A DNA stretch of 64,000 bases from SIG307 sp964545045 (GCA_964545045.1 CAZJEN010000007.1:45868-109867); one strand, 5' to 3'; shown: positions 9,342 through 18,666, counted from the first letter of the stretch. Notes: a model not told the origin generated them from the sequence alone. Numbers and translations: made by a program.

Positions 9342-10287
9342 CCGGGTGTTTAAACGATTGGGCGGAGGGGGGACCTATTGCTTTTTGCTCCTGCTGCGCA
9401 CCCCGGTGGATACGGTGCTTTGTATTATAAATGCCCTCTTTTTGCGAAATGTGTTTCAAAACATTGAGGCGGGAGATGAGGCCGGACTATGGATGACATG
9501 TGCGTTGTTCGGTTTGGGCAATTTGTGTCTGTTTCTTTATAACGGAACGCTGTGGGGAAAGTTTGCTGTGTTTTCCGCAAAGCTTGTGGGGAAGCTGAAG
9601 AGTTTTTTGTTTGAGTCCATGTTGAAACTACCCTTGGAGCGAATTGAAGAAAAGACTACCGGGGCATGGCTGACCCGGTTAAACAGTGATGTTACCATGA
9701 CGTTAAATCTTTTGACGGGGGCATTGAATCTGCCCCATCTGGTATTTGCTACGGTCCGCATCGGGGTGGCGGCGGTGCTGCTGGGAAGCATCAGTCCGGT
9801 GCTCTTGCTTGCGGAGTTGGCGGTGTTGGTGCCTCATGTGTGTTTGCGACAGCGGCTGGTGGTCCGGCCCATGGAAGGGTTGGCAAAGGAGGCACAGAAG
9901 AGGATGGAAGAGGCGACGGTTTACTTGGAAGCTACGGTAGAGTGCGGGGATACCGTGCGGTTGTACGATGCGGACGCGTTATTGCTGGAACGGTATCGGG
10001 AAAGCAGTCTTGCGGTGGTGAAAGCCCGTCTGCGCAGTAATGTACGGAAAACCCTGGGAGAGCTGTTACAAATGCTGTTGAGCCGGGGAGGATACCTCTT
10101 GCTATTTTGCCTCGGTTGTGAGATGATAATTGCAGGAAAGCTGGATTTCGGCACTTTGACCGAAGCCTTTCAATATCGGAGCGGAATGCTGATGGGAAGC
10201 ATGATGTGGCTGAATTCCTGTGCGGAGGTAAGGAAAAACAGTGTAGGGCTGAAACGGATGGAGGAAATCTATGGAACGGAAGAATAG
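9325..10287 (+). CDS. Second ABC exporter transmembrane subunit
   Basis: A 320-residue polytopic protein starting with TTG, with an AAAGGAGGGG ribosome site eight bases upstream. Its TTGAWLTRLNSDVTMTLNLL segment matches the first intracellular loop of type I exporters. It has no ATP-binding domain. With the first subunit and the single ATPase it gives a TM-NBD-TM gene order. It overlaps the MerR gene downstream by 17 bases. Substrate unknown; a small hydrophobic compound or peptide is possible. Confidence 0.75.
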   Translation: MRKSLSRVFKRLGGGGTYCFLLLLRTPVDTVLCIINALFLRNVFQNIEAGDEAGLWMTCALFGLGNLCLFLYNGTLWGKFAVFSAKLVGKLKSFLFESMLKLPLERIEEKTTGAWLTRLNSDVTMTLNLLTGALNLPHLVFATVRIGVAAVLLGSISPVLLLAELAVLVPHVCLRQRLVVRPMEGLAKEAQKRMEEATVYLEATVECGDTVRLYDADALLLERYRESSLAVVKARLRSNVRKTLGELLQMLLSRGGYLLLFCLGCEMIIAGKLDFGTLTEAFQYRSGMLMGSMMWLNSCAEVRKNSVGLKRMEEIYGTEE

Positions 10288-10780
10288 AGATAATTTGCTA
10301 GAGGAAAATGGGGAAGATACGTTGTTGAAAATCGGTGAGCTGGCGGACTTTTTTCAGATATCCGTAAAGGCGGTACGCATCTACGAAAAGAAAGGGATTA
10401 TTACGCCGGCTTATATTGACCCGGAATCGGGATATCGTTATTATACACCGGATCAGTTACACCAATTAGCCGCTCTGTTGGAACTGAAAGCATTGGGATT
10501 TTCTTTGGATGAAATTAAAGATGTCATGGTGGGGGAAAGCTCGAAAGAGGTTTTATACAAGGCGATGCAGGAAAAACTGAGAAATTGGGAAAATCTTGTC
10601 ATTATGGCCCAAAGCAAAAAGGATGCCATTGAGAGCATTTCGGAGCGCCTTGTGACCTCTAAGGAGGCGGAAAAGCTTCGGGAGCTGACGGAGGAAGAGC
10701 GGGCCTGGCTGTTGGTAAAGCTTGTCTGCGTGGAAAATGTACAGGTGCAGAGTACGATTAATGAGGCGATTTGGTTGTAG
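10271..10780 (+). CDS. MerR-family regulator of the ABC operon
   Basis: A 169-residue protein. Residues about 17-85 form a MerR DNA-binding domain (LLKIGELADFFQISVKAVRIY..., then GYRYYTPDQLHQL), followed by a coiled dimerisation helix and a short C-terminal part too small for a full drug-binding domain. It starts inside the preceding exporter gene with a GGAGG ribosome site, so it is cotranscribed. MerR regulators often control the efflux genes beside them. Confidence 0.85.
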   Translation: MERKNRDNLLEENGEDTLLKIGELADFFQISVKAVRIYEKKGIITPAYIDPESGYRYYTPDQLHQLAALLELKALGFSLDEIKDVMVGESSKEVLYKAMQEKLRNWENLVIMAQSKKDAIESISERLVTSKEAEKLRELTEEERAWLLVKLVCVENVQVQSTINEAIWL

Positions 10781-10800
10781 AAAGAATAGTTTTCTTTGAG

Positions 10801-10848
10801 TTGACAAATGATGTGTGTGCATATTATAATATAGGTGGGAAATCCCAC
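10801..10848 (+). promoter_or_regulatory. Promoter and operator-like palindrome of the toxin-antitoxin operon
   Basis: TTGACA at 10801-10806 and TATAAT at 10825-10830 (18-base spacer) form a near-consensus promoter. A perfect inverted repeat GTGGGA-AA-TCCCAC lies over the likely start of transcription, a place where an antitoxin would repress its own operon. Confidence 0.7.
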
Positions 10849-10870
10849 TGCATATTATGGAGGTGATAGG

Positions 10871-11110
10871 ATGGTAGCATTAAAGGATTACACAGTTCAC
10901 ATTGATAGCAAAAAAAGAGTGACCTTGAGAGGCGCATTGTATCAGTATTATCAAGTAAGGGAGTATGATAACGGATGTATTATGTTGGAACCGCGCGAAT
11001 TGGTTGTTCCGGATACTATATCCTCTAAAACTTTAGAAGATATGGATGCTGCAATCAGCAATTTTAAAGCGGGTAATGTATCGGAGGCAATAGATTTATC
11101 AGATTTTTAG
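10871..11110 (+). CDS. Antitoxin of a type II toxin-antitoxin pair
   Basis: A 79-residue protein from the ATG at 10871, chosen because GGAGGTG stands just upstream; an in-frame ATG at 10835 lies on top of the probable transcription start. The N-terminal half (VHIDSKKRVTLRG) resembles a swapped-hairpin AbrB-like DNA-binding element, and the C-terminal part (acidic, ending SEAIDLSDF) looks like a toxin-wrapping tail. Twelve bases separate it from the toxin-like gene. Function is inferred from size, order and resemblance. Confidence 0.65.
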   Translation: MVALKDYTVHIDSKKRVTLRGALYQYYQVREYDNGCIMLEPRELVVPDTISSKTLEDMDAAISNFKAGNVSEAIDLSDF

Positions 11111-11122
11111 TGGGGATTTATT

Positions 11123-11494
11123 ATGGGGTATAGTATACGAATGGGGATTCCGGAGATGAAGGAGCTCTGGGATGATTTACAACAGAAATATCGTTCCGGA
11201 ACAATAAATAAGAAGGACGAAAGAATATATAAGAAGTGGGGTAATGCGCTTAAGAAATTAGCCGTAGATCCGTTTTATCCAAGTTTGCAGACACATGAAA
11301 TTCCGCCGTTATCAAAACGTTATGGAATGAAAGTGTGGCAGTCTTATTTGGAGAATAAAACAAGCGGTGCGATGCGGATGTTTTGGGTGTACGGACCGGA
11401 TAATCAGGAGATTACAATCATTGGATTAGAGCCGCATCCGGAGGATAAGAAAAACGGTGCATACGACAGAATAGTGCTGTCCGATTTGGAATAA
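11123..11494 (+). CDS. RelE/ParE-like toxin
   Basis: A 123-residue basic protein. The C-terminal half (MRMFWVYGP, then ITIIGLEPHPED) has the beta-strand pattern of RelE/ParE/HigB-type toxins, in which the last strands carry catalytic or binding residues. It follows a small acidic-tailed antitoxin gene by 12 bases and shares its promoter. Whether it cuts mRNA or poisons gyrase cannot be told from the sequence. Confidence 0.65.
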   Translation: MGYSIRMGIPEMKELWDDLQQKYRSGTINKKDERIYKKWGNALKKLAVDPFYPSLQTHEIPPLSKRYGMKVWQSYLENKTSGAMRMFWVYGPDNQEITIIGLEPHPEDKKNGAYDRIVLSDLE

Positions 11495-11502
11495 AGCAGA
11501 AT

Positions 11503-11530
11503 GTAAAAGCGGAGAAATCTCCGCTTTTAC
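11503..11530. terminator. Hairpin between toxin gene and convergent gene
   Basis: A perfect 13-bp inverted repeat (GTAAAAGCGGAGA/TCTCCGCTTTTAC) with an AA loop lies between convergent genes. The T-tract is poor on both sides, so its strength as a terminator is uncertain. Confidence 0.55.
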
Positions 11531-11578
11531 TAAATCCGTGATTTATATTTTGTTTATTTCCGGTCTCTTGGACAGACG

Positions 11579-12142
11579 TTAAAATAATATATTATGAAAT
11601 TTAGTTTCTAAGAATATCTTATATTCAGGGATTTCTTGAGCTTTTTCATATTCGCGACATACCAGCTTTTTGATTTGTTCCAGACTATCGGTACTGTTTT
11701 CATGGTATCTTACGATTTTGATTTTTCCTTCTTCTTCTGCCTGCTTTATTGCGAGATATGCGTCCGGAACATATTCAAAGGATTCTATGGTGACAGGTGT
11801 TTCACTGGCAATTACATATGGAATGTCCATGGCTTGGGGGCTCGGAATATGCGAGGTGGCATAGATGTATCCGGAAACGCCTTTGTATGTTTCTTCCAGC
11901 GCATTTGGCCAGTATTCCAGAATTTCTAAAATGTTATCTTCCGTAAAACGATAACTCATAAAACGGTAGTACCTGTCGGAAGGTTCAAAGCCAATCTCTC
12001 TGCAATATCGTTCTACGGGATTGCTCAGATAAACTAAGGTGTTTTCGCTTTTGGTGGAAAAATAGACCAGCGGCTTTGTGTGGCTGGACGAAATTGGAAT
12101 AAGTGTCCGGATGTTGGCGATATTACTTGCGTGATAGAACAT
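11579..12142 (-). CDS. Conserved hypothetical protein, possibly ADP-ribosyltransferase-like fold
   Basis: A 187-residue soluble protein with an AAGGAGAC ribosome site. The N-terminus (MFYHASNIANIRTLIP, then PLVYFS and ALVYLSN-like text) has the spacing of small ADP-ribosyltransferase-like folds (YH...P...VYFS), but no complete catalytic triad can be identified with confidence. I do not recognise a characterised family. No conserved operon partner is present; it is convergent with the toxin operon. Confidence 0.6.
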   Translation of the reverse strand: MFYHASNIANIRTLIPISSSHTKPLVYFSTKSENTLVYLSNPVERYCREIGFEPSDRYYRFMSYRFTEDNILEILEYWPNALEETYKGVSGYIYATSHIPSPQAMDIPYVIASETPVTIESFEYVPDAYLAIKQAEEEGKIKIVRYHENSTDSLEQIKKLVCREYEKAQEIPEYKIFLETKFHNILF

Positions 12143-12316
12143 GATAGAGGTCTCCTTATTGTATTGTTTTGGTTAGGAAGTGTTAGGCTTTGTTATGTTT
12201 TCTTGTGATAATTATAGAATTTGGCGGTCAGTATTACAAGAATTGTAATTTGCTGTGAAAAGTGATATAATAATAGTGGGAAAACCAGTGTGGAGTAAAA
12301 TCTGCAGTGGTTTTTC

Positions 12317-12368
12317 TTTACATTTAAAATAATTTGTGATATAGTGGTGATGAAGAGAATATATGTTC
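12317..12368 (+). promoter_or_regulatory. Promoter and possible LexA (SOS) box of uvrBA
   Basis: TTTACA at 12317-12322 and TATAGT at 12340-12345 have a 17-base spacer. GAATATATGTTC at 12357-12368 differs by one base from the Gram-positive LexA pattern GAAC-N4-GTTC and lies just after the transcription start, where LexA would block initiation. uvrBA is SOS-controlled in many Firmicutes. Confidence 0.55.
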
Positions 12369-12401
12369 GATAACTGACGGGATATGAAAGAGAGGTGTTC
12401 C

Positions 12402-14381
12402 ATGGACCGTTTTATTTTACATTCCGACTACGCGCCCACCGGCGACCAGCCCCAGGCGATTGCGGACCTGGTAAAGGGCTTTGAGGAAGGCAATCAATTC
12501 CAGACTTTGCTTGGTGTTACCGGTTCCGGTAAGACCTTCACTATGGCAAATGTCATTGAAAAATTAAACAGACCGACTTTGGTCATTGCCCACAATAAGA
12601 CCCTTGCTGCACAGCTCTACGGAGAGTTCAAGGAGTTCTTTCCGGAGAACGCGGTGGAGTATTTTGTGTCCTATTACGACTATTTCCAGCCGGAGGCTTA
12701 TGTGCCGTCTACGGATACGTATATCGAGAAGGATTCGGCGATAAATGATGAGATTGACAAGCTACGTCACTCGGCCACGGCGGCCCTTACGGAGCGCCGG
12801 GATGTGGTGATTGTGGCCAGCGTGTCCTGTATTTACGGTCTCGGCAGCCCGATTGATTACCAGAACATGACGGTGAATCTTCGTCCGGGTATGCAGAAGG
12901 ATAGAGACGATGTATTGCGACGTTTGATTGATATTCAATATACACGGAATGATATGGACTTTAAGCGCGGTACCTTTCGTGTGCGGGGCGACGTGGTGGA
13001 GATTTTTCCGATTTCTTCCGCAGATACGGCGATTCGTGTAGAGTTTTTCGGGGATGAGGTAGACCGAATTACGGAGATAGATGTACTGACCGGTGAGATA
13101 AAGTGTACCCTGGAGCATACGGTGATTTTCCCGGCCTCCCACTATGTGGTGGAGCAGGAGCAGATGAACCGGGCGCTGCTTGATATCGAAGCGGAAATGA
13201 TTGACCGGGTGCAGTTTTTTAAGAGTGAGGAGAAATTTATCGAGGCACAGCGTATCGGTGAGCGGACTGCCTTTGATGTGGAGATGATGCGGGAACTGGG
13301 CTTTTGTTCCGGTATCGAGAATTACTCGAGACATTTGGCGGGCTTGCCGGCGGGGGCGACACCGCACACCTTGATTGATTATTTCCCGGATGATTTTTTG
13401 ATTATTGTGGACGAGTCCCATATTACCATACCGCAGATTCGCGGTATGCACGCGGGTGACCGTTCGAGAAAGACTACACTTGTAGACTATGGTTTTCGTT
13501 TGCCGTCGGCGTTGGATAACCGGCCGTTGAATTTCGGTGAGTTTGAGAGCAAGATTAATCAGATGATGTTTGTGTCCGCGACGCCGTCGGAGTACGAGGA
13601 AACTCATGAACTTCTTCGTACGGAGCAGGTCATCCGTCCGACGGGGCTTTTGGACCCGGAGGTGTCGGTGCGCCCGACTGCGGGGCAGATTGACGATTTG
13701 CTGGGTGAGATTCGCAAGGAATTGGATAAAAAGAGCAAGGTGTTGATTACAACACTGACGAAGCGGATGGCGGAGGACTTGACGGATTATCTCCGCGAGG
13801 TGGGCATTCGAGTGAAATATTTGCATTCGGATATTGATACGTTGGAGCGTTCCGAGATTATCCGCGACATGCGTATGGATGTGTTTGATGTTCTGGTAGG
13901 TATCAACCTTCTGCGAGAGGGTCTGGATATCCCGGAGGTGAGCCTGGTGGCGATTCTGGATGCGGATAAGGAGGGCTTCCTTCGTTCCGAGACATCCCTC
14001 ATTCAGACCATCGGTCGTGCGGCCCGTAATGCGGAAGGCCGCGTGGTAATGTATGCGGATGTGATGACGGATTCCATGAGGAAGGCGATTTCCGAGACGG
14101 AGCGTCGTCGTGCTATTCAGCAGGCCTATAACGAGGAACACGGTATTACGCCGCAGACTATTAAGAAGGCAGTTCGTGAACTGATTACCATTTCAAAGAA
14201 GGCGGAAGAGATTACCCAGGGCATCGAAAAGGATATGGAGTCCATGTCGAAGAAGGAGCTGCAGGCACTGGAGAAGAAGCTGCAGAAGCAGATGAATACG
14301 GCGGCTGCGGAGCTGAACTTCGAGCTGGCGGCGAAGGTGCGTGACCAGTTGTTTGAGTTGAAAAAGAAGATGTTGGAGTAA
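12402..14381 (+). CDS. uvrB: Excinuclease ABC subunit B
   Basis: A 659-residue UvrB, the damage-verification helicase of nucleotide excision repair. Walker A GVTGSGKT at residues 38-45, the beta-hairpin that clamps DNA (YYDYFQPEAYVP), DESH box and a C-terminal UVR motif (LEKKLQKQMNTAAAELNFE region) that contacts UvrC are all present. The ATG at 12402 has GAGAGGTG upstream; an in-frame ATG at 12384 has none. uvrA follows after 14 bases, so the two form an operon. Confidence 0.97.
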   Translation: MDRFILHSDYAPTGDQPQAIADLVKGFEEGNQFQTLLGVTGSGKTFTMANVIEKLNRPTLVIAHNKTLAAQLYGEFKEFFPENAVEYFVSYYDYFQPEAYVPSTDTYIEKDSAINDEIDKLRHSATAALTERRDVVIVASVSCIYGLGSPIDYQNMTVNLRPGMQKDRDDVLRRLIDIQYTRNDMDFKRGTFRVRGDVVEIFPISSADTAIRVEFFGDEVDRITEIDVLTGEIKCTLEHTVIFPASHYVVEQEQMNRALLDIEAEMIDRVQFFKSEEKFIEAQRIGERTAFDVEMMRELGFCSGIENYSRHLAGLPAGATPHTLIDYFPDDFLIIVDESHITIPQIRGMHAGDRSRKTTLVDYGFRLPSALDNRPLNFGEFESKINQMMFVSATPSEYEETHELLRTEQVIRPTGLLDPEVSVRPTAGQIDDLLGEIRKELDKKSKVLITTLTKRMAEDLTDYLREVGIRVKYLHSDIDTLERSEIIRDMRMDVFDVLVGINLLREGLDIPEVSLVAILDADKEGFLRSETSLIQTIGRAARNAEGRVVMYADVMTDSMRKAISETERRRAIQQAYNEEHGITPQTIKKAVRELITISKKAEEITQGIEKDMESMSKKELQALEKKLQKQMNTAAAELNFELAAKVRDQLFELKKKMLE

Positions 14382-14395
14382 GGAAAGGACATAGT

Positions 14396-17224
14396 ATGTC
14401 AGAAAAGAAGTTTATCAAAATACGTGGTGCGAAGGAGAACAACTTAAAAGGAATTAATATTGATATTCCACGGGATGAGTTTGTGGTGCTGACCGGTTTG
14501 TCCGGCTCGGGCAAGTCGTCCCTTGCTTTTGATACGATTTATGCGGAAGGACAGCGTCGCTATATGGAGTCCATCTCCTCTTATGCTCGACAGTTCCTGG
14601 GGCAGATGGAGAAGCCGAATGTGGAGAGTATCGAGGGCCTTTCTCCGGCCATTTCCATTGACCAGAAGTCCACCAACCGCAACCCACGTTCCACGGTAGG
14701 TACGGTGACGGAGATTTACGACTATTTTCGTCTGTTGTATGCACGTATCGGTATTCCTCATTGTCCGGAGTGCGGAAAGGTAATCAAGAAGCAGACTGTG
14801 GATGAAATGTCGGATGAGATTATGCAGTTGCCGGAGCGGACGAAGATTCAGCTTCTGGCACCGGTAGTTCGCGGTCGTAAGGGTGAGCATGCAAAGATTT
14901 TCGAACAGGCGAAGCGTAGCGGTTATGTCCGCGTGATTGTAGACGGACAGCAGTATGAGCTTTCCGAAGAGATTAAGCTGGAGAAGAATATTAAGCATAA
15001 CATAGAGATTATTGTGGACCGTCTGGTGATAAAAGAGGGCATCGAGCAGCGTCTGAGGGATTCCATCGACAGTGTGCTTCGTTTGAGCGAAGGACTTTTG
15101 ATTGTGGATGTGATTGACGGGGAGCCGATTCGCTTTTCCGAGAGCTTTTCCTGCCCGGATTGCGGTGTCAGCATCGACGAGATCGAGCCGCGTGTGTTTT
15201 CCTTTAACAACCCCTTCGGTGCCTGTCCGGAGTGTCACGGTATCGGTGTTAAGATGGAGTTTGACGAGGATTTATTGATTCCGGATAAGACCATGAGTAT
15301 TTCCGAGGGTGCCATTGCGGTATTGGGCTGGCAGTCTGCCACGGACCCGTCCAGTTATACTGGAAGTACCTTGACTGCACTGGCAAAGGAGTATAAATTT
15401 GATTTGAATACTCCCTTTGAAAAGCTTCCGAAAGATATTCAGGATATGATTTATTACGGCACGAACGGTCGCGTGGTAAAGGTGCATTATCGCGGACAGC
15501 GGGGTGAGGGCATTTATGATGTGGCCTTTGAGGGGCTGATTAAGAATGTGGAGCGCAGATACCGGGAGACTGCTTCCGATACCACAAAGCAGGAGTATGA
15601 GACCTTTATGCGCACTACGCCGTGTAAGATGTGTAAGGGCAAGCGTTTGAAGAGAGAGTCTCTGGCGGTAACGGTGGGTGGCCGCAACATTGCGGAGGTG
15701 ACCGAGTGCTCCGTGCGGGATTTGTATACCTTTATGCAGGAACTGGAGCTTACCGAGCGTCAGCAGCAGATTGGTGAGCTGGTATTAAAGGAGATCCGCG
15801 CCCGTGTGGGCTTTTTGATGGATGTCGGTTTGGATTATCTGACTCTGGCCAGAGCTACCGCATCCTTGTCCGGCGGTGAGGCACAGCGTATCCGTTTGGC
15901 AACGCAGATCGGTTCCGGTCTGGTAGGCGTTGCTTATATTCTGGATGAGCCGAGTATCGGTCTGCACCAGAGAGACAATGATAAGCTTCTGAAGACCTTG
16001 AAGCATTTAAAGGACTTGGGAAATACCTTGATTGTGGTAGAGCATGACGAGGATACCATGTATGCCGCAGATCATATTATCGATATCGGGCCGGGCGCGG
16101 GAGACCACGGCGGCGAGGTGATTGCTCAGGGTACCGCAGAGGAAATTATGAAGGTGCCGGAGTCTGTTACCGGTGCGTATTTGTCCGGGCGTCTCAGTAT
16201 TCCGGTGCCGAAGAAGCGCAGAACGCCGACAGGTTTCTTAAAGATTAAAGGTGCAAGAGAAAATAACTTAAAAAACATTGACGTGGACATTCCGTTGGGT
16301 GTATTTACCTGTGTAACCGGTGTATCCGGTTCCGGTAAGAGTTCTTTGGTCAATGAGATTTTATATAAGCACCTGGCAAAGAGTCTGAACCGTGCCCGCA
16401 TTCTGGCGGGAGACCACGATGCAATTTTAGGTGTGGAACAGTTGGACAAGGTTATAAATATCGACCAGTCCCCGATTGGTCGTACGCCTCGTTCCAATCC
16501 GGCTACTTATACCGGTGTGTTTGACCAGATTCGAGATTTGTTTGCCGGTACGCCGGATGCAAAGGTTCGGGGTTACAGCAAAGGCCGCTTCAGCTTTAAC
16601 GTAAAGGGCGGTCGTTGTGAGGCCTGCGGCGGCGATGGTATTATCAAAATTGAGATGAACTTCCTGCCGGATATTTTTGTAACTTGTGAGGTGTGTGGCG
16701 GAAAGCGTTACAACCGCGAGACCCTGGAGGTAAAGTATAAAGGCAAGACGATTTACGATGTGCTGGAAATGCGTGTGGAGGAGGCGGTAAAGTTTTTTGA
16801 GAATGTACCGTCTATCCGCAAGAAAATCGAGACGTTAAATGACGTAGGACTTTCTTATTTGAAGCTGGGACATCCGTCCACTCTTCTGTCCGGAGGTGAG
16901 GCGCAGCGTATTAAGCTGGCAACGGAGCTTTCTCGTCGTAGTACCGGCAAGACGATTTACATTCTGGACGAGCCGACCACGGGCTTGCATTTTGCGGATG
17001 TGCATAAGCTCATTGAGATTTTACAGCGCCTGACCGAGGGCGGCAATACGGTGCTTGTTATCGAGCATAACCTGGATGTGATTAAGACGGCGGATTATCT
17101 GATCGATATCGGTCCGGAGGGCGGAGATAAGGGCGGTACCGTAGTGGCGCAAGGTACGCCGGAGGAGGTTGCCAAGAATCCGCAGTCTTATACCGGGCGG
17201 TATGTGAAGAAGTATCTCTCATAA
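14396..17224 (+). CDS. uvrA: Excinuclease ABC subunit A
   Basis: A 942-residue UvrA with two ABC ATPase modules: Walker A GLSGSGKS at residues 34-41 and GVSGSGKSS in the second half, two LSGGEAQR signatures, and zinc modules (CPECGK, CPDCG...CPECHG, CEACGGDG...CEVCGGKR). It finds lesions and loads UvrB. An AAGGA ribosome site lies near the start. The 3' end from 16871 onward is the left boundary of the 4,347-bp tandem duplication, so this copy is complete and a 5'-truncated second copy lies at 21218-21571. Confidence 0.97.
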   Translation: MSEKKFIKIRGAKENNLKGINIDIPRDEFVVLTGLSGSGKSSLAFDTIYAEGQRRYMESISSYARQFLGQMEKPNVESIEGLSPAISIDQKSTNRNPRSTVGTVTEIYDYFRLLYARIGIPHCPECGKVIKKQTVDEMSDEIMQLPERTKIQLLAPVVRGRKGEHAKIFEQAKRSGYVRVIVDGQQYELSEEIKLEKNIKHNIEIIVDRLVIKEGIEQRLRDSIDSVLRLSEGLLIVDVIDGEPIRFSESFSCPDCGVSIDEIEPRVFSFNNPFGACPECHGIGVKMEFDEDLLIPDKTMSISEGAIAVLGWQSATDPSSYTGSTLTALAKEYKFDLNTPFEKLPKDIQDMIYYGTNGRVVKVHYRGQRGEGIYDVAFEGLIKNVERRYRETASDTTKQEYETFMRTTPCKMCKGKRLKRESLAVTVGGRNIAEVTECSVRDLYTFMQELELTERQQQIGELVLKEIRARVGFLMDVGLDYLTLARATASLSGGEAQRIRLATQIGSGLVGVAYILDEPSIGLHQRDNDKLLKTLKHLKDLGNTLIVVEHDEDTMYAADHIIDIGPGAGDHGGEVIAQGTAEEIMKVPESVTGAYLSGRLSIPVPKKRRTPTGFLKIKGARENNLKNIDVDIPLGVFTCVTGVSGSGKSSLVNEILYKHLAKSLNRARILAGDHDAILGVEQLDKVINIDQSPIGRTPRSNPATYTGVFDQIRDLFAGTPDAKVRGYSKGRFSFNVKGGRCEACGGDGIIKIEMNFLPDIFVTCEVCGGKRYNRETLEVKYKGKTIYDVLEMRVEEAVKFFENVPSIRKKIETLNDVGLSYLKLGHPSTLLSGGEAQRIKLATELSRRSTGKTIYILDEPTTGLHFADVHKLIEILQRLTEGGNTVLVIEHNLDVIKTADYLIDIGPEGGDKGGTVVAQGTPEEVAKNPQSYTGRYVKKYLS

Positions 17225-17253
17225 GAAAATGCGTGAAATATAAATATTTTATC

Positions 17254-17289
17254 AAAAAGTGTCTCTGTTTTATAAGGAGGCACTTTTTT
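17254..17289 (+). terminator. Intrinsic terminator after uvrA (second copy at 21601-21636)
   Basis: AAGTGTCTC pairs with GAGGCACTT and is followed by a T-tract. Confidence 0.7.
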
Positions 17290-17318
17290 GTTGTAGAGTG
17301 CAATAGTACAGAAAAACA

Positions 17319-17347
17319 TTGCAAATCAAGGTGAACTGTGATATAGT
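17319..17347 (+). promoter_or_regulatory. Promoter of the iron alcohol dehydrogenase gene (second copy at 21666-21694)
   Basis: TTGCAA at 17319-17324 and TATAGT at 17342-17347, 17-base spacer, about 29 bases before the start codon. Confidence 0.65.
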
Positions 17348-17375
17348 AGAAGGAAGAAAACAAGGAGGGAATGAT

Positions 17376-18560
17376 ATGAATAATTTCACTTTTTACAGCC
17401 CGACCTATTTTGCGTTCGGTAAAGGGCAGGAAGCAGAGACCGGCAGACTTGTAAAGAGATTCGGCGGAAGCAAGGTATTGCTTCATTACGGCGGAGGTTC
17501 CGTCGTTCGCTCCGGACTTTTGGACAGAGTAAAGACTGCGCTTGATGAGGAGAAGATTCCTTATGTGGAGCTCGGCGGTGTACAGCCGAATCCGAGAGAC
17601 GGTTTGGTATATCAGGGTATCGACCTTTGTCGTAGGGAAGGTGTTGATTTTATTGTTGCGGTAGGCGGCGGCAGTGCCATCGATTCTGCAAAGGCAATTG
17701 CTATGGGCGTACCGTATGAGGGAGATTTCTGGGATTTCTATGACGGAAAGCGTCCGGAAGTTGCGTTGCCGGTAGGTACCGTATTGACTATTGCTGCAGC
17801 AGGCAGTGAGGGTTCTCCGGATACCGTTATTACGCAGGAGGCTTCTTTACAGAAGCGTGGTTCCGGCGGAGATTGCGTTCGTCCGAAGTTCTCCGTGCTG
17901 AACCCGGCTTTGACCGAGACTCTTCCGGCGTATCAGTCTGCATGCGGTGCAACGGACATTATGGCGCACGTATTCGAGCGTTATTTCTCCAACACTCCGG
18001 AAGTAGAAGTGACCGACCGTCTGTGTGAGGCAGTGCTTCTTACCATGATTAAGGAGACTCCGCGTGTCATTGCAGACCCGCATAACTACGAAGCTCGCGC
18101 AAACATTATGTGGGCAGGTATGGTAGCACATAACAATATCGTCGGCGTCGGTAGAGCACAGGATTGGAACAGCCACGGCATCGAGCATCAGCTCTCCGCA
18201 TTGTATGACTGTGCACACGGTGCAGGTCTTGCGGTAATTATGCCGGCTTGGATGACCTATGTTGCGGACCATCATGATCCGATGCGTATGGCACAGATGG
18301 CTACCCGTGTTTTCGGTTGTCAGATGAATTTTGCAAATCCGAAGGAGACTGCACTGGAGGGTGTGAAGGCATTCCGTCGTTTCCTGGCTTCCATCGGTAT
18401 GCCGATTAACTTTGAGCAGTTGGGTGCAAAGAGAGAAGATATTCCGCGTCTTGTGGAATTGTTCGGTATCGGTGACGGTAAGACCGGTGGTTATGTGGAG
18501 CTTGACAAGGCAGCGGTAACCGAGATTTACGAGAGAGCGGCTGCAGCTACCTTAGAGTAA
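17376..18560 (+). CDS. Iron-containing alcohol dehydrogenase (copy 1)
   Basis: A 394-residue group III alcohol dehydrogenase, of the butanol dehydrogenase/YqhD type. It shows the GGGSAIDSAKA nucleotide-binding stretch near residue 95 and the metal-ligand pattern of the family (GATDIMAHVFE with Asp and His, then HGIEHQLSALYDCAHG with two His). It would reduce aldehydes to alcohols with NAD(P)H during fermentation. The ATG at 17376 has AGGAGGG upstream; an earlier in-frame start sits on the promoter. Duplicated unchanged at 21723-22907. Confidence 0.92.
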   Translation: MNNFTFYSPTYFAFGKGQEAETGRLVKRFGGSKVLLHYGGGSVVRSGLLDRVKTALDEEKIPYVELGGVQPNPRDGLVYQGIDLCRREGVDFIVAVGGGSAIDSAKAIAMGVPYEGDFWDFYDGKRPEVALPVGTVLTIAAAGSEGSPDTVITQEASLQKRGSGGDCVRPKFSVLNPALTETLPAYQSACGATDIMAHVFERYFSNTPEVEVTDRLCEAVLLTMIKETPRVIADPHNYEARANIMWAGMVAHNNIVGVGRAQDWNSHGIEHQLSALYDCAHGAGLAVIMPAWMTYVADHHDPMRMAQMATRVFGCQMNFANPKETALEGVKAFRRFLASIGMPINFEQLGAKREDIPRLVELFGIGDGKTGGYVELDKAAVTEIYERAAAATLE

Positions 18561-18616
18561 GAGGAATGACCGGGCGACCGGTATTTCATACATACAAAAG
18601 AAAACCTACAAAAGAC

Positions 18617-18649
18617 AAAAAAGCTTCACCTGCAAAGGTGAAGCTTTTT
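18617..18649. terminator. Bidirectional terminator between alcohol dehydrogenase and ferredoxin (second copy at 22964-22996)
   Basis: AAAGCTTCACC pairs with GGTGAAGCTTT around a TGCAAA loop, with A-tract before and T-tract after, so it works for both convergent genes. Confidence 0.85.
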
Positions 18650-18666
18650 GATTGTTTGCTCGTAAA

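Noticed and set aside
12762..14141. A 459-codon open frame on the minus strand inside uvrB
   Set aside because: It lies wholly antisense to a well-conserved gene, has low-complexity His/Arg-rich text and no ribosome site; it is a shadow of uvrB codon use.
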